Origin: Listeria monocytogenes
Lineage (GTDB): Bacteria > Bacillota > Bacilli > Lactobacillales > Listeriaceae
Direction: 5' to 3'
NCBI RefSeq assembly: GCF_900187225.1
Contig: NZ_LT906436.1
Span: forward strand, 930,001 to 994,000
Length of the DNA stretch: 64,000 nucleotides
In this document: piece by piece, positions 34,707 to 42,801 of the stretch
Numbering within the stretch: position 1 is the first letter of the stretch
How the letters are laid out: each line of letters starts with the position of its first letter
Made by a program: the position numbers and the translations under genes
The notes under the pieces: generated by a model
Database searches by the model: none
Told to the model about the DNA's origin: nothing
What the model saw: only the letters and a program-made list of their open reading frames with translations

Positions 34707-34728
34707 CCTTATTTTGTTAAACTATGAT
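34700..34728 (+). promoter_or_regulatory. Promoter of the AI-2E family gene
   Basis: TTGTAA (34700-34705) and TATGAT (34723-34728) are 17 bases apart. Its -35 overlaps the -35 of the divergent GntR promoter, so both cannot be occupied at once. Confidence 0.7.
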
Positions 34729-34759
34729 AAAATGAAGAAAGAAAAGGGCTGGTGAGGAT

Positions 34760-35806
34760 ATGAATTGGTTAGAAAAACTAAAAGAAAACGACACTGCAAG
34801 ACGGGTGCTAGTGTTTGTCCTTCTAGGCGTTGTTTTATATTTACTCAGAAGTATGATTGATTTGATTTTACTAACATTCATTTTTGCATTTTTAGTAACA
34901 CGACTAGAGAATGTTATTTTGAAAAGGGTGCGCGTACCAAGAAAGCTAATTGTCATTGTACTTTATTCGCTAGTAGCAGTATTCTTATATGTCGCTATAG
35001 TGCATTTCTTACCAATTTTAATTAATCAAATTTCTCAATTAGTAGATTCTCTTGTGAAACTTTACAATAATCCAAGTGACAACACGATTGTGAAGTGGAT
35101 TGTTGGGTTTTTAAAAGAATCTAACATACAAAAATATTTACAAGCTGGGGTCGATTTTATTATCGCTTCACTTTCCGGTATTGGATCTGTCGGATTGTCT
35201 TTCTTCCTAGCATTAATTCTTAGTTTATTTTTCTCTTTGGAAAAAGAACGAGTAACTTCTTTTACTGGGCAGTTTATGACAAGTAAGGTAGGCTTCATTT
35301 TTAAAGAGGCTGCGTTTTTTGGAAAGAAATTTGTTTCGACTTTTGGAGTAGTTTTAGAGGCGCAATTAATGATTGCTTTAGTAAACACATTTATTACGAC
35401 AATCGCGCTTTATTTAATGGACTTTCCACAGTTGCTTAGTTTATCTATTATGGTTTTCGTCTTAGGATTAATCCCAGTTGCAGGAGTGATTATTTCCTGT
35501 ATTCCACTGGTGCTTATAGCTTATTCTGTTGGAGGATTTCAAGATGTGGTGTACATTTTAATTACCGTTGTCATTGTCCATGCGATTGAGACGTACATTT
35601 TAAATCCAAAACTAATGTCATCTAAAACGAACTTACCGGTATTTTACACATTTATTATTTTGATTTTCTCGGAAACATTCTTTGGAGTGTGGGGGCTAAT
35701 CGTAGGAATTCCAGTTTTTGTATTCTTATTAGATATTTTAGAAGTGAGAAATGCAGAAGACTTAAAAAAACGAACGTTATTTGGACGCAAGAAAAAAGTA
35801 GATTAG
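34760..35806 (+). CDS. AI-2E family (UPF0118) membrane transporter
   Basis: A 348-residue membrane protein with about seven or eight hydrophobic segments and a long cytoplasmic or extracellular central part (about residues 90-190). The motif PVAGVIISCIPLVLIA near residue 240 and YILNPKLMSSKTNLP near 285 are those of the AI-2 exporter-like family. Members act in export of AI-2 or in sodium/proton exchange; the role here is open. It has its own promoter and ends in a bidirectional terminator. Confidence 0.85.
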   Translation: MNWLEKLKENDTARRVLVFVLLGVVLYLLRSMIDLILLTFIFAFLVTRLENVILKRVRVPRKLIVIVLYSLVAVFLYVAIVHFLPILINQISQLVDSLVKLYNNPSDNTIVKWIVGFLKESNIQKYLQAGVDFIIASLSGIGSVGLSFFLALILSLFFSLEKERVTSFTGQFMTSKVGFIFKEAAFFGKKFVSTFGVVLEAQLMIALVNTFITTIALYLMDFPQLLSLSIMVFVLGLIPVAGVIISCIPLVLIAYSVGGFQDVVYILITVVIVHAIETYILNPKLMSSKTNLPVFYTFIILIFSETFFGVWGLIVGIPVFVFLLDILEVRNAEDLKKRTLFGRKKKVD

Positions 35807-35829
35807 GCGATAGCTTAATCTACTTTTTC
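35792..35829. terminator. Bidirectional terminator embedded in two convergent gene ends
   Basis: AAAAAAGTAGATTA pairs with TAATCTACTTTTT. The stem includes the last codons of both the AI-2E gene and the convergent hydrolase gene. Confidence 0.88.
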
Positions 35830-36714
35830 TATTCCCCATAAAAAATCAGCTACTTCGGCATCAACATTGGTGTTTTCGTGGAGTTTACTATGAGCTGCAT
35901 TTTTCCCTGTGAATGTTTTTTCTTCGTAACTTGCTGCCTGGCCTTCAAAAATAAATTTGCCAGATAAGGCGCTCGCAACAGAAACACTACCATCGCTTTT
36001 TGTTCCGTTTAAAGTATCACCTGCAATATTTAATACGTGCAAATTAGTAGGGATTTTTTGTTTGTTTTTCATGAATTCACTATAACGGTCTGAAGATTTT
36101 TTTGGCCCTGAATCTGTAAGGTCGTAAGCTGTAACACCATCATCACCAATTACTAGTCCATTAAGCGGAGCGCCGATTAAAACAAGTTTTTCAAGAACAG
36201 GATAAGTTTTATCATTACCTACTTTTTCAATGTAACTCGTTAAACTAACGCCACCCATGGAATGACCAACTGCGTATACTTTTTCGATATGATAATTATT
36301 TTTTAATTCTTTCATGACATTTTGAATCCATTGTGTTTGATTTGCCGCTGAGCTTTTATTATCTTCAAAAATAACTTGAATAGTAGGGTTATGACTAAAC
36401 TTATCATAGTCACCCTTAGAGCTTACAGTCCCATCAGCCGCAACATTCATAACAAGTGATTTTGTTACATCCCCGTCTTCAGCAAGGCGATTAATCATAC
36501 CGCCGAATGAATTTGCTGTTCCAGAATACCCATGAACAAACAGGGTAGGGATGGCTATTTCTGAAACAGAATTTTGTTCTTTTGTTGTTGTTTTATTTGC
36601 TGTCACGGTAGGTTCTTTAGCTTCTTTTTTAGTCGGCTCAAATTGAAGAAAAATTATCCAGAAGCCCGTAATGATAACGGCTAATGCGATAATTAAAATA
36701 ATAACTTTTTTCAT
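35815..36714 (-). CDS. DUF915 alpha/beta hydrolase, membrane-anchored (copy 1)
   Basis: A 299-residue hydrolase exported by an N-terminal membrane anchor (about residues 3-23, no lipobox). The nucleophile elbow is GHSMGG (about residue 151), the oxyanion-side segment is PTLFVHGYSGTANSF, and the catalytic His is in NAAHSKLHEN near the end. ATG at 36723 lies on the ribosome site itself; the ATG at 36714, 8 bases after GGA, is preferred. It follows a paralogue by 20 bases. Substrates of this family are unknown; a cell-surface esterase or lipase is likely. Confidence 0.85.
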   Translation of the reverse strand: MKKVIILIIALAVIITGFWIIFLQFEPTKKEAKEPTVTANKTTTKEQNSVSEIAIPTLFVHGYSGTANSFGGMINRLAEDGDVTKSLVMNVAADGTVSSKGDYDKFSHNPTIQVIFEDNKSSAANQTQWIQNVMKELKNNYHIEKVYAVGHSMGGVSLTSYIEKVGNDKTYPVLEKLVLIGAPLNGLVIGDDGVTAYDLTDSGPKKSSDRYSEFMKNKQKIPTNLHVLNIAGDTLNGTKSDGSVSVASALSGKFIFEGQAASYEEKTFTGKNAAHSKLHENTNVDAEVADFLWGIEKVD

Positions 36715-36734
36715 TCGAAACATCCTTTAATCGT

Positions 36735-37556
36735 TTATTTCTCGCCCCATAAAAATTGACCAACATATTTATCCACTACAGTAGATTCATGCATACTACT
36801 ATGAGTAGCTTGTGGTCCTTTAATGACATGTGTCGTCACCTTTTGATGTGCAAATAATTTTTCACCATATAAAACACTGTCTAATTTCACTTCACCATCA
36901 CTATTTGAACCATCTTCCAAATTACCACCAATAATCATAATTTCTGTATTATTGGGTAAAACTTTGGCCATTTTCTCAGCGAATTTAGCATGTACATTAT
37001 TGGCGTTTTTAATATCAACCTGTTGATCACCATTTACATATTCTTCCGGATAAAATGGTACTGCAAGAAACACAATTTTATTTACTTGTGGATAGGACTT
37101 GTTTTTTTCGTAACTAGCTAAATACGAAACCCAAGCGCCACCCCCCATTGAATGACCTACTGCATTAAATTTTTTAATTGCATAATTTTGTTGTAAATAA
37201 GACATTACCTTTTTTGTCCACATCGATTGTTGGGGAAGCGTCGCCCGATTATCTTCAAAAACAATGTTGATAAGTGGATTTTTTTCCTTTTTGTTATAAG
37301 TTCCAGTAGTAGAAATTTCTCCATCTGGGCTTACATTTACGGTCAATGACTCTGTACCCCAATCATACTTTTGGTCAAAGCGACGTATCATTCCGTGAAG
37401 CGAGCGGTCTGTCCCACGATAACCATGTATAAAAATGGTTGGAATGGAATCATTGGCTGCTTTTGGATAAGTCGTGTTAATCGTTAGTAAAATAAAAATT
37501 GCTCCAACTAAACAACCTAATGGTAAGATAATGGAGAAGAACACGCGCTTTAGCAT
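36735..37556 (-). CDS. DUF915 alpha/beta hydrolase, membrane-anchored (copy 2)
   Basis: A 273-residue paralogue of the downstream gene with the same plan: N-terminal anchor (about residues 5-25), PTIFIHGYRGTDRSL, nucleophile elbow GHSMGG, and QATHSSMHES holding the catalytic His. It is first in the two-gene unit. The pair probably arose by tandem duplication and has diverged considerably. Listeria carries several DUF915 hydrolases. The role is not known. Confidence 0.85.
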   Translation of the reverse strand: MLKRVFFSIILPLGCLVGAIFILLTINTTYPKAANDSIPTIFIHGYRGTDRSLHGMIRRFDQKYDWGTESLTVNVSPDGEISTTGTYNKKEKNPLINIVFEDNRATLPQQSMWTKKVMSYLQQNYAIKKFNAVGHSMGGGAWVSYLASYEKNKSYPQVNKIVFLAVPFYPEEYVNGDQQVDIKNANNVHAKFAEKMAKVLPNNTEIMIIGGNLEDGSNSDGEVKLDSVLYGEKLFAHQKVTTHVIKGPQATHSSMHESTVVDKYVGQFLWGEK

Positions 37557-37713
37557 TATTTTACGCCCCTTTAAAATTTGTTATGAACAAATTATACATT
37601 TTTTTTATGGAAAACGCACGATTGGTCTACTTTTTCTGCTAATTTAATGGTTTCTTCTCATGAAAACATATAGTATACTGGAAAAATAAGCGAAGAAACG
37701 GAGGCATATTCAG
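37557..37713. other. Divergent promoter region between DUF915 and DUF4064 genes
   Basis: On the minus strand a perfect TATAAT (37596-37591) lies about 35 bases before the hydrolase start, but without a good -35. On the plus strand TTTCTT and TATACT (about 37653-37681), 17 bases apart, could serve the next gene. No other structure is seen. Confidence 0.45.
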
Positions 37714-38172
37714 ATGATTAAACGAACTGGTGAGATAGTACTCGCTATTATTGGTCTTGTTTTAAGTCTACTCGCACAAGCATTTATTGCTATTATTGGT
37801 CTATTAATGATAAGCGGTTCAAAAGGAAAGGAAGGTTTAACAACTTTCTACAACAACTACTACAAAACAATGACTGAATGGGAAATCCCGAAAAAAGAGG
37901 TTCCTGATCCCGATCGTGTATTGGATTTTGTGCAAACATTATCTTGGACAGCATTAACGGGAGGCTTAATTACGCTCGCACTTGGTATCTTTGGGATTTA
38001 CTACATATTCAAAAATAAAAAACCAGTTTTTGCTGGATATTTATTTTTAGCAGCAGGCGTTGTATCGTTGCTTTCTACAGCACTAATTAGTTTCATTCCT
38101 GCGTTACTATTCATTGTTGCTGCTATACTTTGTTTTGTCCGCAAACCGAAGAGCGCTTTTTCTGGATTATAA
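37714..38172 (+). CDS. DUF4064 family membrane protein
   Basis: A 152-residue protein with four membrane segments: an N-terminal helix (about residues 8-33), a polar loop of about 45 residues, then three more helices and a basic tail. It matches the DUF4064 family of small Firmicute membrane proteins of unknown function. The ribosome site is CGGAGG, 11 bases before the ATG. It is transcribed alone. Confidence 0.75.
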   Translation: MIKRTGEIVLAIIGLVLSLLAQAFIAIIGLLMISGSKGKEGLTTFYNNYYKTMTEWEIPKKEVPDPDRVLDFVQTLSWTALTGGLITLALGIFGIYYIFKNKKPVFAGYLFLAAGVVSLLSTALISFIPALLFIVAAILCFVRKPKSAFSGL

Positions 38173-38176
38173 TTCG

Positions 38177-38210
38177 AAACGAGTTTGAACTTTTCAAGCT
38201 CGTTTTTGTT
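38177..38210 (+). terminator. Rho-independent terminator after the DUF4064 gene
   Basis: AAACGAGTTTGAA pairs with TTCAAGCTCGTTT, then TTGTTTT. Its tail overlaps the -35 of the next promoter. Confidence 0.85.
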
Positions 38211-38233
38211 TTACTTCTACTTTTTTAGGGAAT
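38208..38233 (+). promoter_or_regulatory. Sigma-B promoter of the next small protein
   Basis: GTTTTA (38208-38213), 14 bases, then GGGAAT (38228-38233) fit the sigma-B consensus. The transcript would have a leader of about 25 bases. Confidence 0.8.
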
Positions 38234-38265
38234 AAAATAGTGGATTTCAAGAGGAGGTTGATAGT

Positions 38266-38493
38266 GTGAAAAATAAAGTAGGAATTATTGCCGGAGCCGT
38301 GGGAGCTGTCGCTGGAGTTTTAGCTTGTGCAGCGGTATACGTGGTAAAAAAGCAACAGCCGCCCACCCCTTTTGATGAGGTAAATGATATTCGGACACGT
38401 TATGCTGACAAAGAAATTTCCGAAACAGAGCTGGAAGAAAACAACATGATTTCAGAAGGTGGCGTTTCATCTCTTCAATATGAAGAAAAGTAA
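38266..38493 (+). CDS. Small membrane-anchored protein, sigma-B dependent
   Basis: A 75-residue protein with a glycine/alanine-rich membrane helix at residues 5-27, a Cys in it, and an acidic cytoplasmic tail. It resembles YtxH-type general stress proteins in layout but is shorter, and I do not assign a family with confidence. It starts with GTG behind a strong GAGGAGG site. The clear sigma-B promoter makes it a general stress protein. Confidence 0.75.
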   Translation: MKNKVGIIAGAVGAVAGVLACAAVYVVKKQQPPTPFDEVNDIRTRYADKEISETELEENNMISEGGVSSLQYEEK

Positions 38494-38505
38494 AATAATG
38501 AGAAT

Positions 38506-38549
38506 GCAGTTTGTATCTTGTGTTACGCGAGAACAAGCTGTTTTTTTTA
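38506..38549 (+). terminator. Rho-independent terminator
   Basis: CAGTTTGT pairs with ACAAGCTG (one G-U), with TCT/AGA pairs inside, then eight T. Confidence 0.75.
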
Positions 38550-38649
38550 TGTAGAAAACACTGCTTATTATAGTAGATTATGTTATCCTGTAGTTAGACA
38601 ATAGGACTCAAGTTGTAGGTGAATTTCCTTCTACAGCGGGTTATTATAC

Positions 38650-38678
38650 TTGATAGATAGGGTTATGATAGGTACAGT
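38650..38678 (+). promoter_or_regulatory. Candidate promoter of the LiaI/LiaH-like operon
   Basis: TTGATA (38650-38655) and TACAGT (38673-38678) are 17 bases apart. Upstream, TGTAG (38614-38618) and CTACA (38631-38635) flank an inner GAA/TTC dyad. AGTTAGACAATAGGACT (38592-38608) is a loose dyad that could bind LiaR. These operator calls are tentative. Confidence 0.45.
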
Positions 38679-38726
38679 AATAAAAGAAAATATATCAGCT
38701 ACATTTGGAAGTTAGGAGGTAGGTGT

Positions 38727-39041
38727 ATGAGAGCAATATTGATTGGCGTATTAATAATTTTACTAATTGCGATGATACTTATAGTCTTATTGCCAGCGAT
38801 ACTAGCAATGGTTGGTGCAGTGCTCGGCTTTTGGTCACTTAAGAAACTACTTGAAGCAAGGTCCGTAGGTGAAAAAGTTATTTATGGTGTTCTAATTGGC
38901 GTTGGTGCCTTAATAATTCTAGCTAACTTAAAAGGAATTCTGGTTGTTGTAATTATCGGAGCAATCATTTACTTCCTAACTAGAAATAAAAATAAACCAA
39001 GAAAAAATGATGACGTATTCGACTACCCATACAATAAATAA
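38727..39041 (+). CDS. LiaI-like small membrane protein
   Basis: A 104-residue protein with about three hydrophobic segments (residues 2-30, 45-60 and 66-85) and a basic/acidic cytoplasmic tail. The next gene encodes a PspA-like coiled-coil protein, so the pair mirrors the Bacillus liaIH operon, in which LiaI anchors LiaH at the membrane under envelope stress. In Listeria the homologous pair (lmo0954-lmo0955) is controlled by LiaRS. AGGAGG precedes the ATG. Confidence 0.75.
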   Translation: MRAILIGVLIILLIAMILIVLLPAILAMVGAVLGFWSLKKLLEARSVGEKVIYGVLIGVGALIILANLKGILVVVIIGAIIYFLTRNKNKPRKNDDVFDYPYNK

Positions 39042-39056
39042 TTGGAGGAGAAAAAA

Positions 39057-39902
39057 ATGGCAAACCTTTTTGAAAAAATGAAACAATGGAATAAAGAAGT
39101 TAGTGAAAAAATCGAGAAACGTGAAGAAAAACGTCGCAATTCAGTAAGTTACTATATGGATAAAACAAAACAAGAAATGAAAGACGCAGAACGCATGGTA
39201 GAAAAACAACGCGAACTGAAATCTCTTTTCTATAAGGAATATAAAGAAATGGAAGTTTATGTTGAAAAACGTCGTCACCAAGCAGAAATTGCAAAAGAAG
39301 CTGGTGAAACAAAACTAGCTGATTTCGCTTTAGAAGAAGTGGCTCAATATGAAGAACAATTAGAAGCTACAAAAGCACATTACGATCAAGCGTCCGAACA
39401 ACTTGAAAAATTAGAACTACGTATGCACGAAATGCGCTTAAAATGGAAAAATCTTAAAACCCAACATTTAGCGGAAATGGCTGAAAAAAATGCAACAGAA
39501 ACTTCCGAAAAAATGGACAAAGTTATCCATGACATGAGCTGGGGTAGTGTTAGTGACTATCATGAAGCACAAAAACAACGCGATTTAGCTGAAGAAGCAG
39601 AAAAGAAAGCAGATATGAGCAAAGAACTTTCTCAATCCTTCGATGATCTAATGGATGAATTAGAAAAGAAAACAAAGAAAAGTAAAGAAATCATCAAAGA
39701 CAAAGCGCAAAACTTTACAACTATGGTAGATGAAATTATTGAACGCGAAAAACAAAATTTCAAAAAACCAGAAAAAGCTTCGATGGAAGATCAATTAAAT
39801 GAACTTGAAAAAGAAGCTGCAAAAGAAAAACCAAAAGAAGAAAAAGAGGTCTTAATTCCAGAATTAGAGAAAAAAGAAGAAGAAAACGAAACAGATAAAT
39901 AA
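39057..39902 (+). CDS. PspA/LiaH-like coiled-coil membrane stress protein
   Basis: A 281-residue, very charged protein predicted to be one long coiled coil over most of its length (about residues 25-215). It is rich in Lys and Glu, with an acidic low-complexity tail (about 240-281). PspA-family proteins form large rings or rods that protect the membrane. A TTG at 39042 is in frame but lies inside the ribosome site; GGAGG at 39044-39048 sets the ATG at 39057. It forms an operon with the LiaI-like gene 15 bases upstream. Sequence identity to classical PspA looks low, so the family call is by shape and context. Confidence 0.7.
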   Translation: MANLFEKMKQWNKEVSEKIEKREEKRRNSVSYYMDKTKQEMKDAERMVEKQRELKSLFYKEYKEMEVYVEKRRHQAEIAKEAGETKLADFALEEVAQYEEQLEATKAHYDQASEQLEKLELRMHEMRLKWKNLKTQHLAEMAEKNATETSEKMDKVIHDMSWGSVSDYHEAQKQRDLAEEAEKKADMSKELSQSFDDLMDELEKKTKKSKEIIKDKAQNFTTMVDEIIEREKQNFKKPEKASMEDQLNELEKEAAKEKPKEEKEVLIPELEKKEEENETDK

Positions 39903-39909
39903 AAGTAAC

Positions 39910-39940
39910 TAGCGCAGAATAATTATTCTGCGCTTTTTTA
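39910..39940 (+). terminator. Rho-independent terminator (first of two)
   Basis: AGCGCAGAATAATTATTCTGCGCT is a perfect palindrome followed by six T. Confidence 0.92.
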
Positions 39941-39945
39941 TAACT

Positions 39946-39984
39946 AAAAGCTACGGGCCATCTAAATATGCTCGTAGCTTTTTT
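39946..39984 (+). terminator. Second tandem terminator
   Basis: AAAAGCTACGGGC pairs with GCTCGTAGCTTTTTT, 6 bases after the first terminator. The A and T tracts would also let it act on the minus strand, but no gene is there. Confidence 0.85.
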
Positions 39985-40024
39985 GGTTATTTTACTTTTT
40001 TTCGGGTAAATAGGAAAAGATAAG

Positions 40025-40069
40025 TTGCATTTTAATAGATACATGCTATAATAATTGGTATAGACCGAT
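40025..40069 (+). promoter_or_regulatory. nag operon promoter with NagR (dre) operator
   Basis: TTGCAT (40025-40030) and TATAAT (40047-40052) with an extended TGC give a strong promoter. ATTGGTATAGACCGAT (40054-40069), directly downstream, is a close match to the NagR/DasR dre site (TGGTCTAGACCA core). NagR, encoded by the third gene, should repress here until glucosamine-6-phosphate or N-acetylglucosamine-6-phosphate binds. Confidence 0.88.
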
Positions 40070-40090
40070 TTAACGAGGAGGCAATATGTA

Positions 40091-41224
40091 ATGGCTAATA
40101 AAGTAATTACTAACGCTACAATTTATACTGGTAAAGGTGTTCTAGAAAATGCTTTCGTACGTTTTGATAAACAAATTTTAGAGGTTGGCTCGATGGCTGA
40201 TTTTCAAGCGGACAAAGCAGAAGAAGTAATCGATGCAAAAGGACAAAAACTTGTTCCTGGTTTCATTGATGTTCATTCACACGGTGGTTATAGTTTTGAC
40301 GCAATGGATGCGGATTCAGACGCACTTAGAAAACAAGTAAATGGTATGTTAAATGAAGGGATTACTACTTACTTCCCAACAACGATGACGCAATCACACG
40401 AAAATATCGAAAAAGCGCTAAAAGTGATTAACGAAGTCGCACAAACAGAACCTGTTATTGGTGGGATTCATCTGGAAGGCCCATTTGTTTCCAAAGTCTT
40501 TAAAGGAGCACAACCAGAAGAATACATCCAAGCGCCTGATTTGGAACTTTTCAAAAAATGGTTTGATATTTCTGGTGGCTTAATTAAATTAGTAACATAT
40601 GCACCAGAGCATGATACTTCTGCTGATTTTGAAAATTTGTGTTTCGAACTAGGGGTTGTTCCAAGTATTGGGCACTCTAATGATGTGCGTGAACACTTGA
40701 AAACAAGTAAAGCGACACATGCGACACATTTATATAATGCTTGTCACCGTATGACACACCGTGAGCCAGGCGTTCCAGGTCACGTTTTACTAGAACGCGG
40801 TATTAATGCAGAACTAATCGTTGATGGTATTCACGTTCATCCTGATATGGTGAAATTAGCTTATCAAATGAAAGGGCCAGAACATTTATGCATTATCACT
40901 GACTCCATGCGAGCAAAAGGTATGCCAGAAGGAAAATCAGAACTTGGTGGTCAAACTGTTATCGTAAAAGATAAACAAGCTCGTTTAGAAGATGGAACTT
41001 TAGCTGGAAGTGTGCTCACTTATGACGACGGCTTCCGCAACATGATTAAATTTACTGGATGCTCGGTAGAAGAGGCAGTTCTTATGTCTTCTGGAAACCA
41101 AGCACGCGAATTTAATTTAACACAAAAAGGTGCAATCGAGGCTGGTAAAGATGCAGATTTCAACTTACTAGACGAAGATTTACACATTACAGCAACTTAT
41201 TCATTCGGAAAAAAACATTCTTGA
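40091..41224 (+). CDS. nagA: N-acetylglucosamine-6-phosphate deacetylase
   Basis: A 377-residue amidohydrolase that removes acetate from N-acetylglucosamine-6-phosphate. The metal and substrate motifs are PGFIDVHSHGG (about residues 55-65), GGIHLEGPFVS, PSIGHSN, THLYNACHRM and the catalytic Asp in IITDSMRAKG. Length matches Bacillus NagA. It is the first gene of the operon nagA-nagB-nagR and feeds cell-wall amino sugars into glycolysis or back into peptidoglycan. Confidence 0.95.
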   Translation: MANKVITNATIYTGKGVLENAFVRFDKQILEVGSMADFQADKAEEVIDAKGQKLVPGFIDVHSHGGYSFDAMDADSDALRKQVNGMLNEGITTYFPTTMTQSHENIEKALKVINEVAQTEPVIGGIHLEGPFVSKVFKGAQPEEYIQAPDLELFKKWFDISGGLIKLVTYAPEHDTSADFENLCFELGVVPSIGHSNDVREHLKTSKATHATHLYNACHRMTHREPGVPGHVLLERGINAELIVDGIHVHPDMVKLAYQMKGPEHLCIITDSMRAKGMPEGKSELGGQTVIVKDKQARLEDGTLAGSVLTYDDGFRNMIKFTGCSVEEAVLMSSGNQAREFNLTQKGAIEAGKDADFNLLDEDLHITATYSFGKKHS

Positions 41225-41239
41225 GAGGAAGATAATAAA

Positions 41240-41944
41240 ATGCAACTTATCACAACAGAAAATAAATTAGCAGGATCCAAAAAAGCGTTAGAAATCATTG
41301 AAAAAGGCATTACATCAGGCGAAGTAAACACACTTGGCCTAGCAACAGGAAGCACACCAGAAACACTTTATGCTGAACTTGTAAAAAGCGATGTTGACAC
41401 TAAAAATGTAACAACAACTAACCTAGATGAATATGTAGGTCTTGCGGCAAGCGACCCAAACAGTTATCATTACTATATGAACGACTTGTTATTCTCTAAA
41501 AAAGCATTTAAAGAAAGTTTCTTACCAAACGGAGAAGCGACAGATGCTGAAGCAGAATGCGCACGTTATGAAGAAATTTTATCTGAGCACCCAATTGATA
41601 TTCAAGTGCTTGGAATTGGAACAAATGGACACATCGGTTTTAACGAACCAGGAACTTCTTTTGATTCGTTAACACATAAAGTTGTTTTAACAGATTCCAC
41701 TCGTGAAGCTAACAAACGCTTTTTCGAAAGAGAAGAAGATGTTCCAACACATGCTTATTCTATGGGAATTAAATCCATCATGAATGCGAAGAAAATTATC
41801 CTACTTGCTTTTGGTGAAAACAAAGCACAAGCAATCAAAGAAACTATTAAAGGACCTGTAGATGTGAATTGTCCTGCTTCTGTTCTTCAAAATCATCCAG
41901 ATGTTACTGTGATTCTTGACAACGAGGCGGCGTCACTTCTATAA
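41240..41944 (+). CDS. nagB: Glucosamine-6-phosphate deaminase
   Basis: A 234-residue isomerase/deaminase that turns glucosamine-6-phosphate into fructose-6-phosphate and ammonia. Motifs are LATGSTPETLY, TTNLDEYVG (catalytic Asp), LGIGTNGHIGFNEPG (catalytic His) and SMGIKSIMNAKKI. It is the short, Bacillus-type form without the allosteric tail of the E. coli enzyme. It lies 15 bases after nagA and 15 before nagR. Confidence 0.95.
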   Translation: MQLITTENKLAGSKKALEIIEKGITSGEVNTLGLATGSTPETLYAELVKSDVDTKNVTTTNLDEYVGLAASDPNSYHYYMNDLLFSKKAFKESFLPNGEATDAEAECARYEEILSEHPIDIQVLGIGTNGHIGFNEPGTSFDSLTHKVVLTDSTREANKRFFEREEDVPTHAYSMGIKSIMNAKKIILLAFGENKAQAIKETIKGPVDVNCPASVLQNHPDVTVILDNEAASLL

Positions 41945-41959
41945 GAAGAGGGCGGGGAA

Positions 41960-42682
41960 ATGATCGATAAACAATCAGGAATACCGATTTACATTCAGAT
42001 TCAAAGTGAAATTAAAAAGAAAATGGAAGATGGTGTCTGGAAAGTTGGCACTTCTATTCCAGCTGAACGTCAGCTTGCAGAAATGTTCCACGTCAGCCGA
42101 ATGACGGTAAGACAAGCCATTCAAGGCCTCGTTGATGATAACATTTTGCAAAGGCGTGTTGGTGCCGGGACTTTTATTGCGGAAAAGAAACTAACCGAAC
42201 GACTTGAAGCGGTTACGAGTTTTACGAATTTGATGTTACAAGAGGGGAAAGTTCCTTCGACGCGAATCGTATCGTACGGTATTCGTCCGGCAAGTACGCA
42301 AGAACAAGAGGCGTTGCAACTACCAGAAAACAGCAATGTAATGAAAATTGAGCGGATTCGTTATGGCGACCGCGTTCCAATTCTTTATGAAGTTGCGGCC
42401 ATTCCAGAAAAAATTGCTTCACTGCTTACAAAGGAAGACATTATGGATTCCCTTTATAAAGCGATTGAATTAAAACTTGGTCAACCAATTGGAGAAGCGG
42501 AACAAATCATGGAAGCTTCTTTAGTATCAGAAAAAATTGCGCCATATCTTGATGTGAAACTCGGATCACCGGTTATGAAACTTAGGCAAATTACAACGTT
42601 AGAAGACGGTCGACCATTTGAATTTACGCGTTCCCAGTATGTAGGTAGTAGATTTCAATTTGTAGCTAGGATTAAACAATAA
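41960..42682 (+). CDS. nagR: GntR/HutC family repressor of amino-sugar catabolism
   Basis: A 240-residue regulator with a GntR winged helix at about residues 8-75 (IYIQIQSEIKKKMEDG, then HVSRMTVRQAIQGLVDD) and a UTRA ligand domain at about 90-235. The HutC/YvoA branch binds dre operators and responds to GlcN-6-P and GlcNAc-6-P. The site at 40054-40069 upstream of nagA fits it. It ends the operon. Confidence 0.92.
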   Translation: MIDKQSGIPIYIQIQSEIKKKMEDGVWKVGTSIPAERQLAEMFHVSRMTVRQAIQGLVDDNILQRRVGAGTFIAEKKLTERLEAVTSFTNLMLQEGKVPSTRIVSYGIRPASTQEQEALQLPENSNVMKIERIRYGDRVPILYEVAAIPEKIASLLTKEDIMDSLYKAIELKLGQPIGEAEQIMEASLVSEKIAPYLDVKLGSPVMKLRQITTLEDGRPFEFTRSQYVGSRFQFVARIKQ

Positions 42683-42684
42683 AT

Positions 42685-42723
42685 AAAAGCTTGAGGCGGA
42701 ATCTGTCTGCCCCAAGCTTTTTT
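42685..42723 (+). terminator. Rho-independent terminator after nagR
   Basis: AAAAGCTTGAGGC pairs with GCCCCAAGCTTTTTT. Confidence 0.9.
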
Positions 42724-42738
42724 GCATAATGATTTTCG

Positions 42739-42767
42739 TTGTCTTTTTGCAAATAAAAAAGTATAAT
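42739..42767 (+). promoter_or_regulatory. Sigma-A promoter of tagO
   Basis: TTGTCT (42739-42744) and TATAAT (42762-42767) are 17 bases apart. Confidence 0.85.
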
Positions 42768-42801
42768 GAGATGAGTAAAAAATTTGCGGGGAGGACTAGC
42801 C

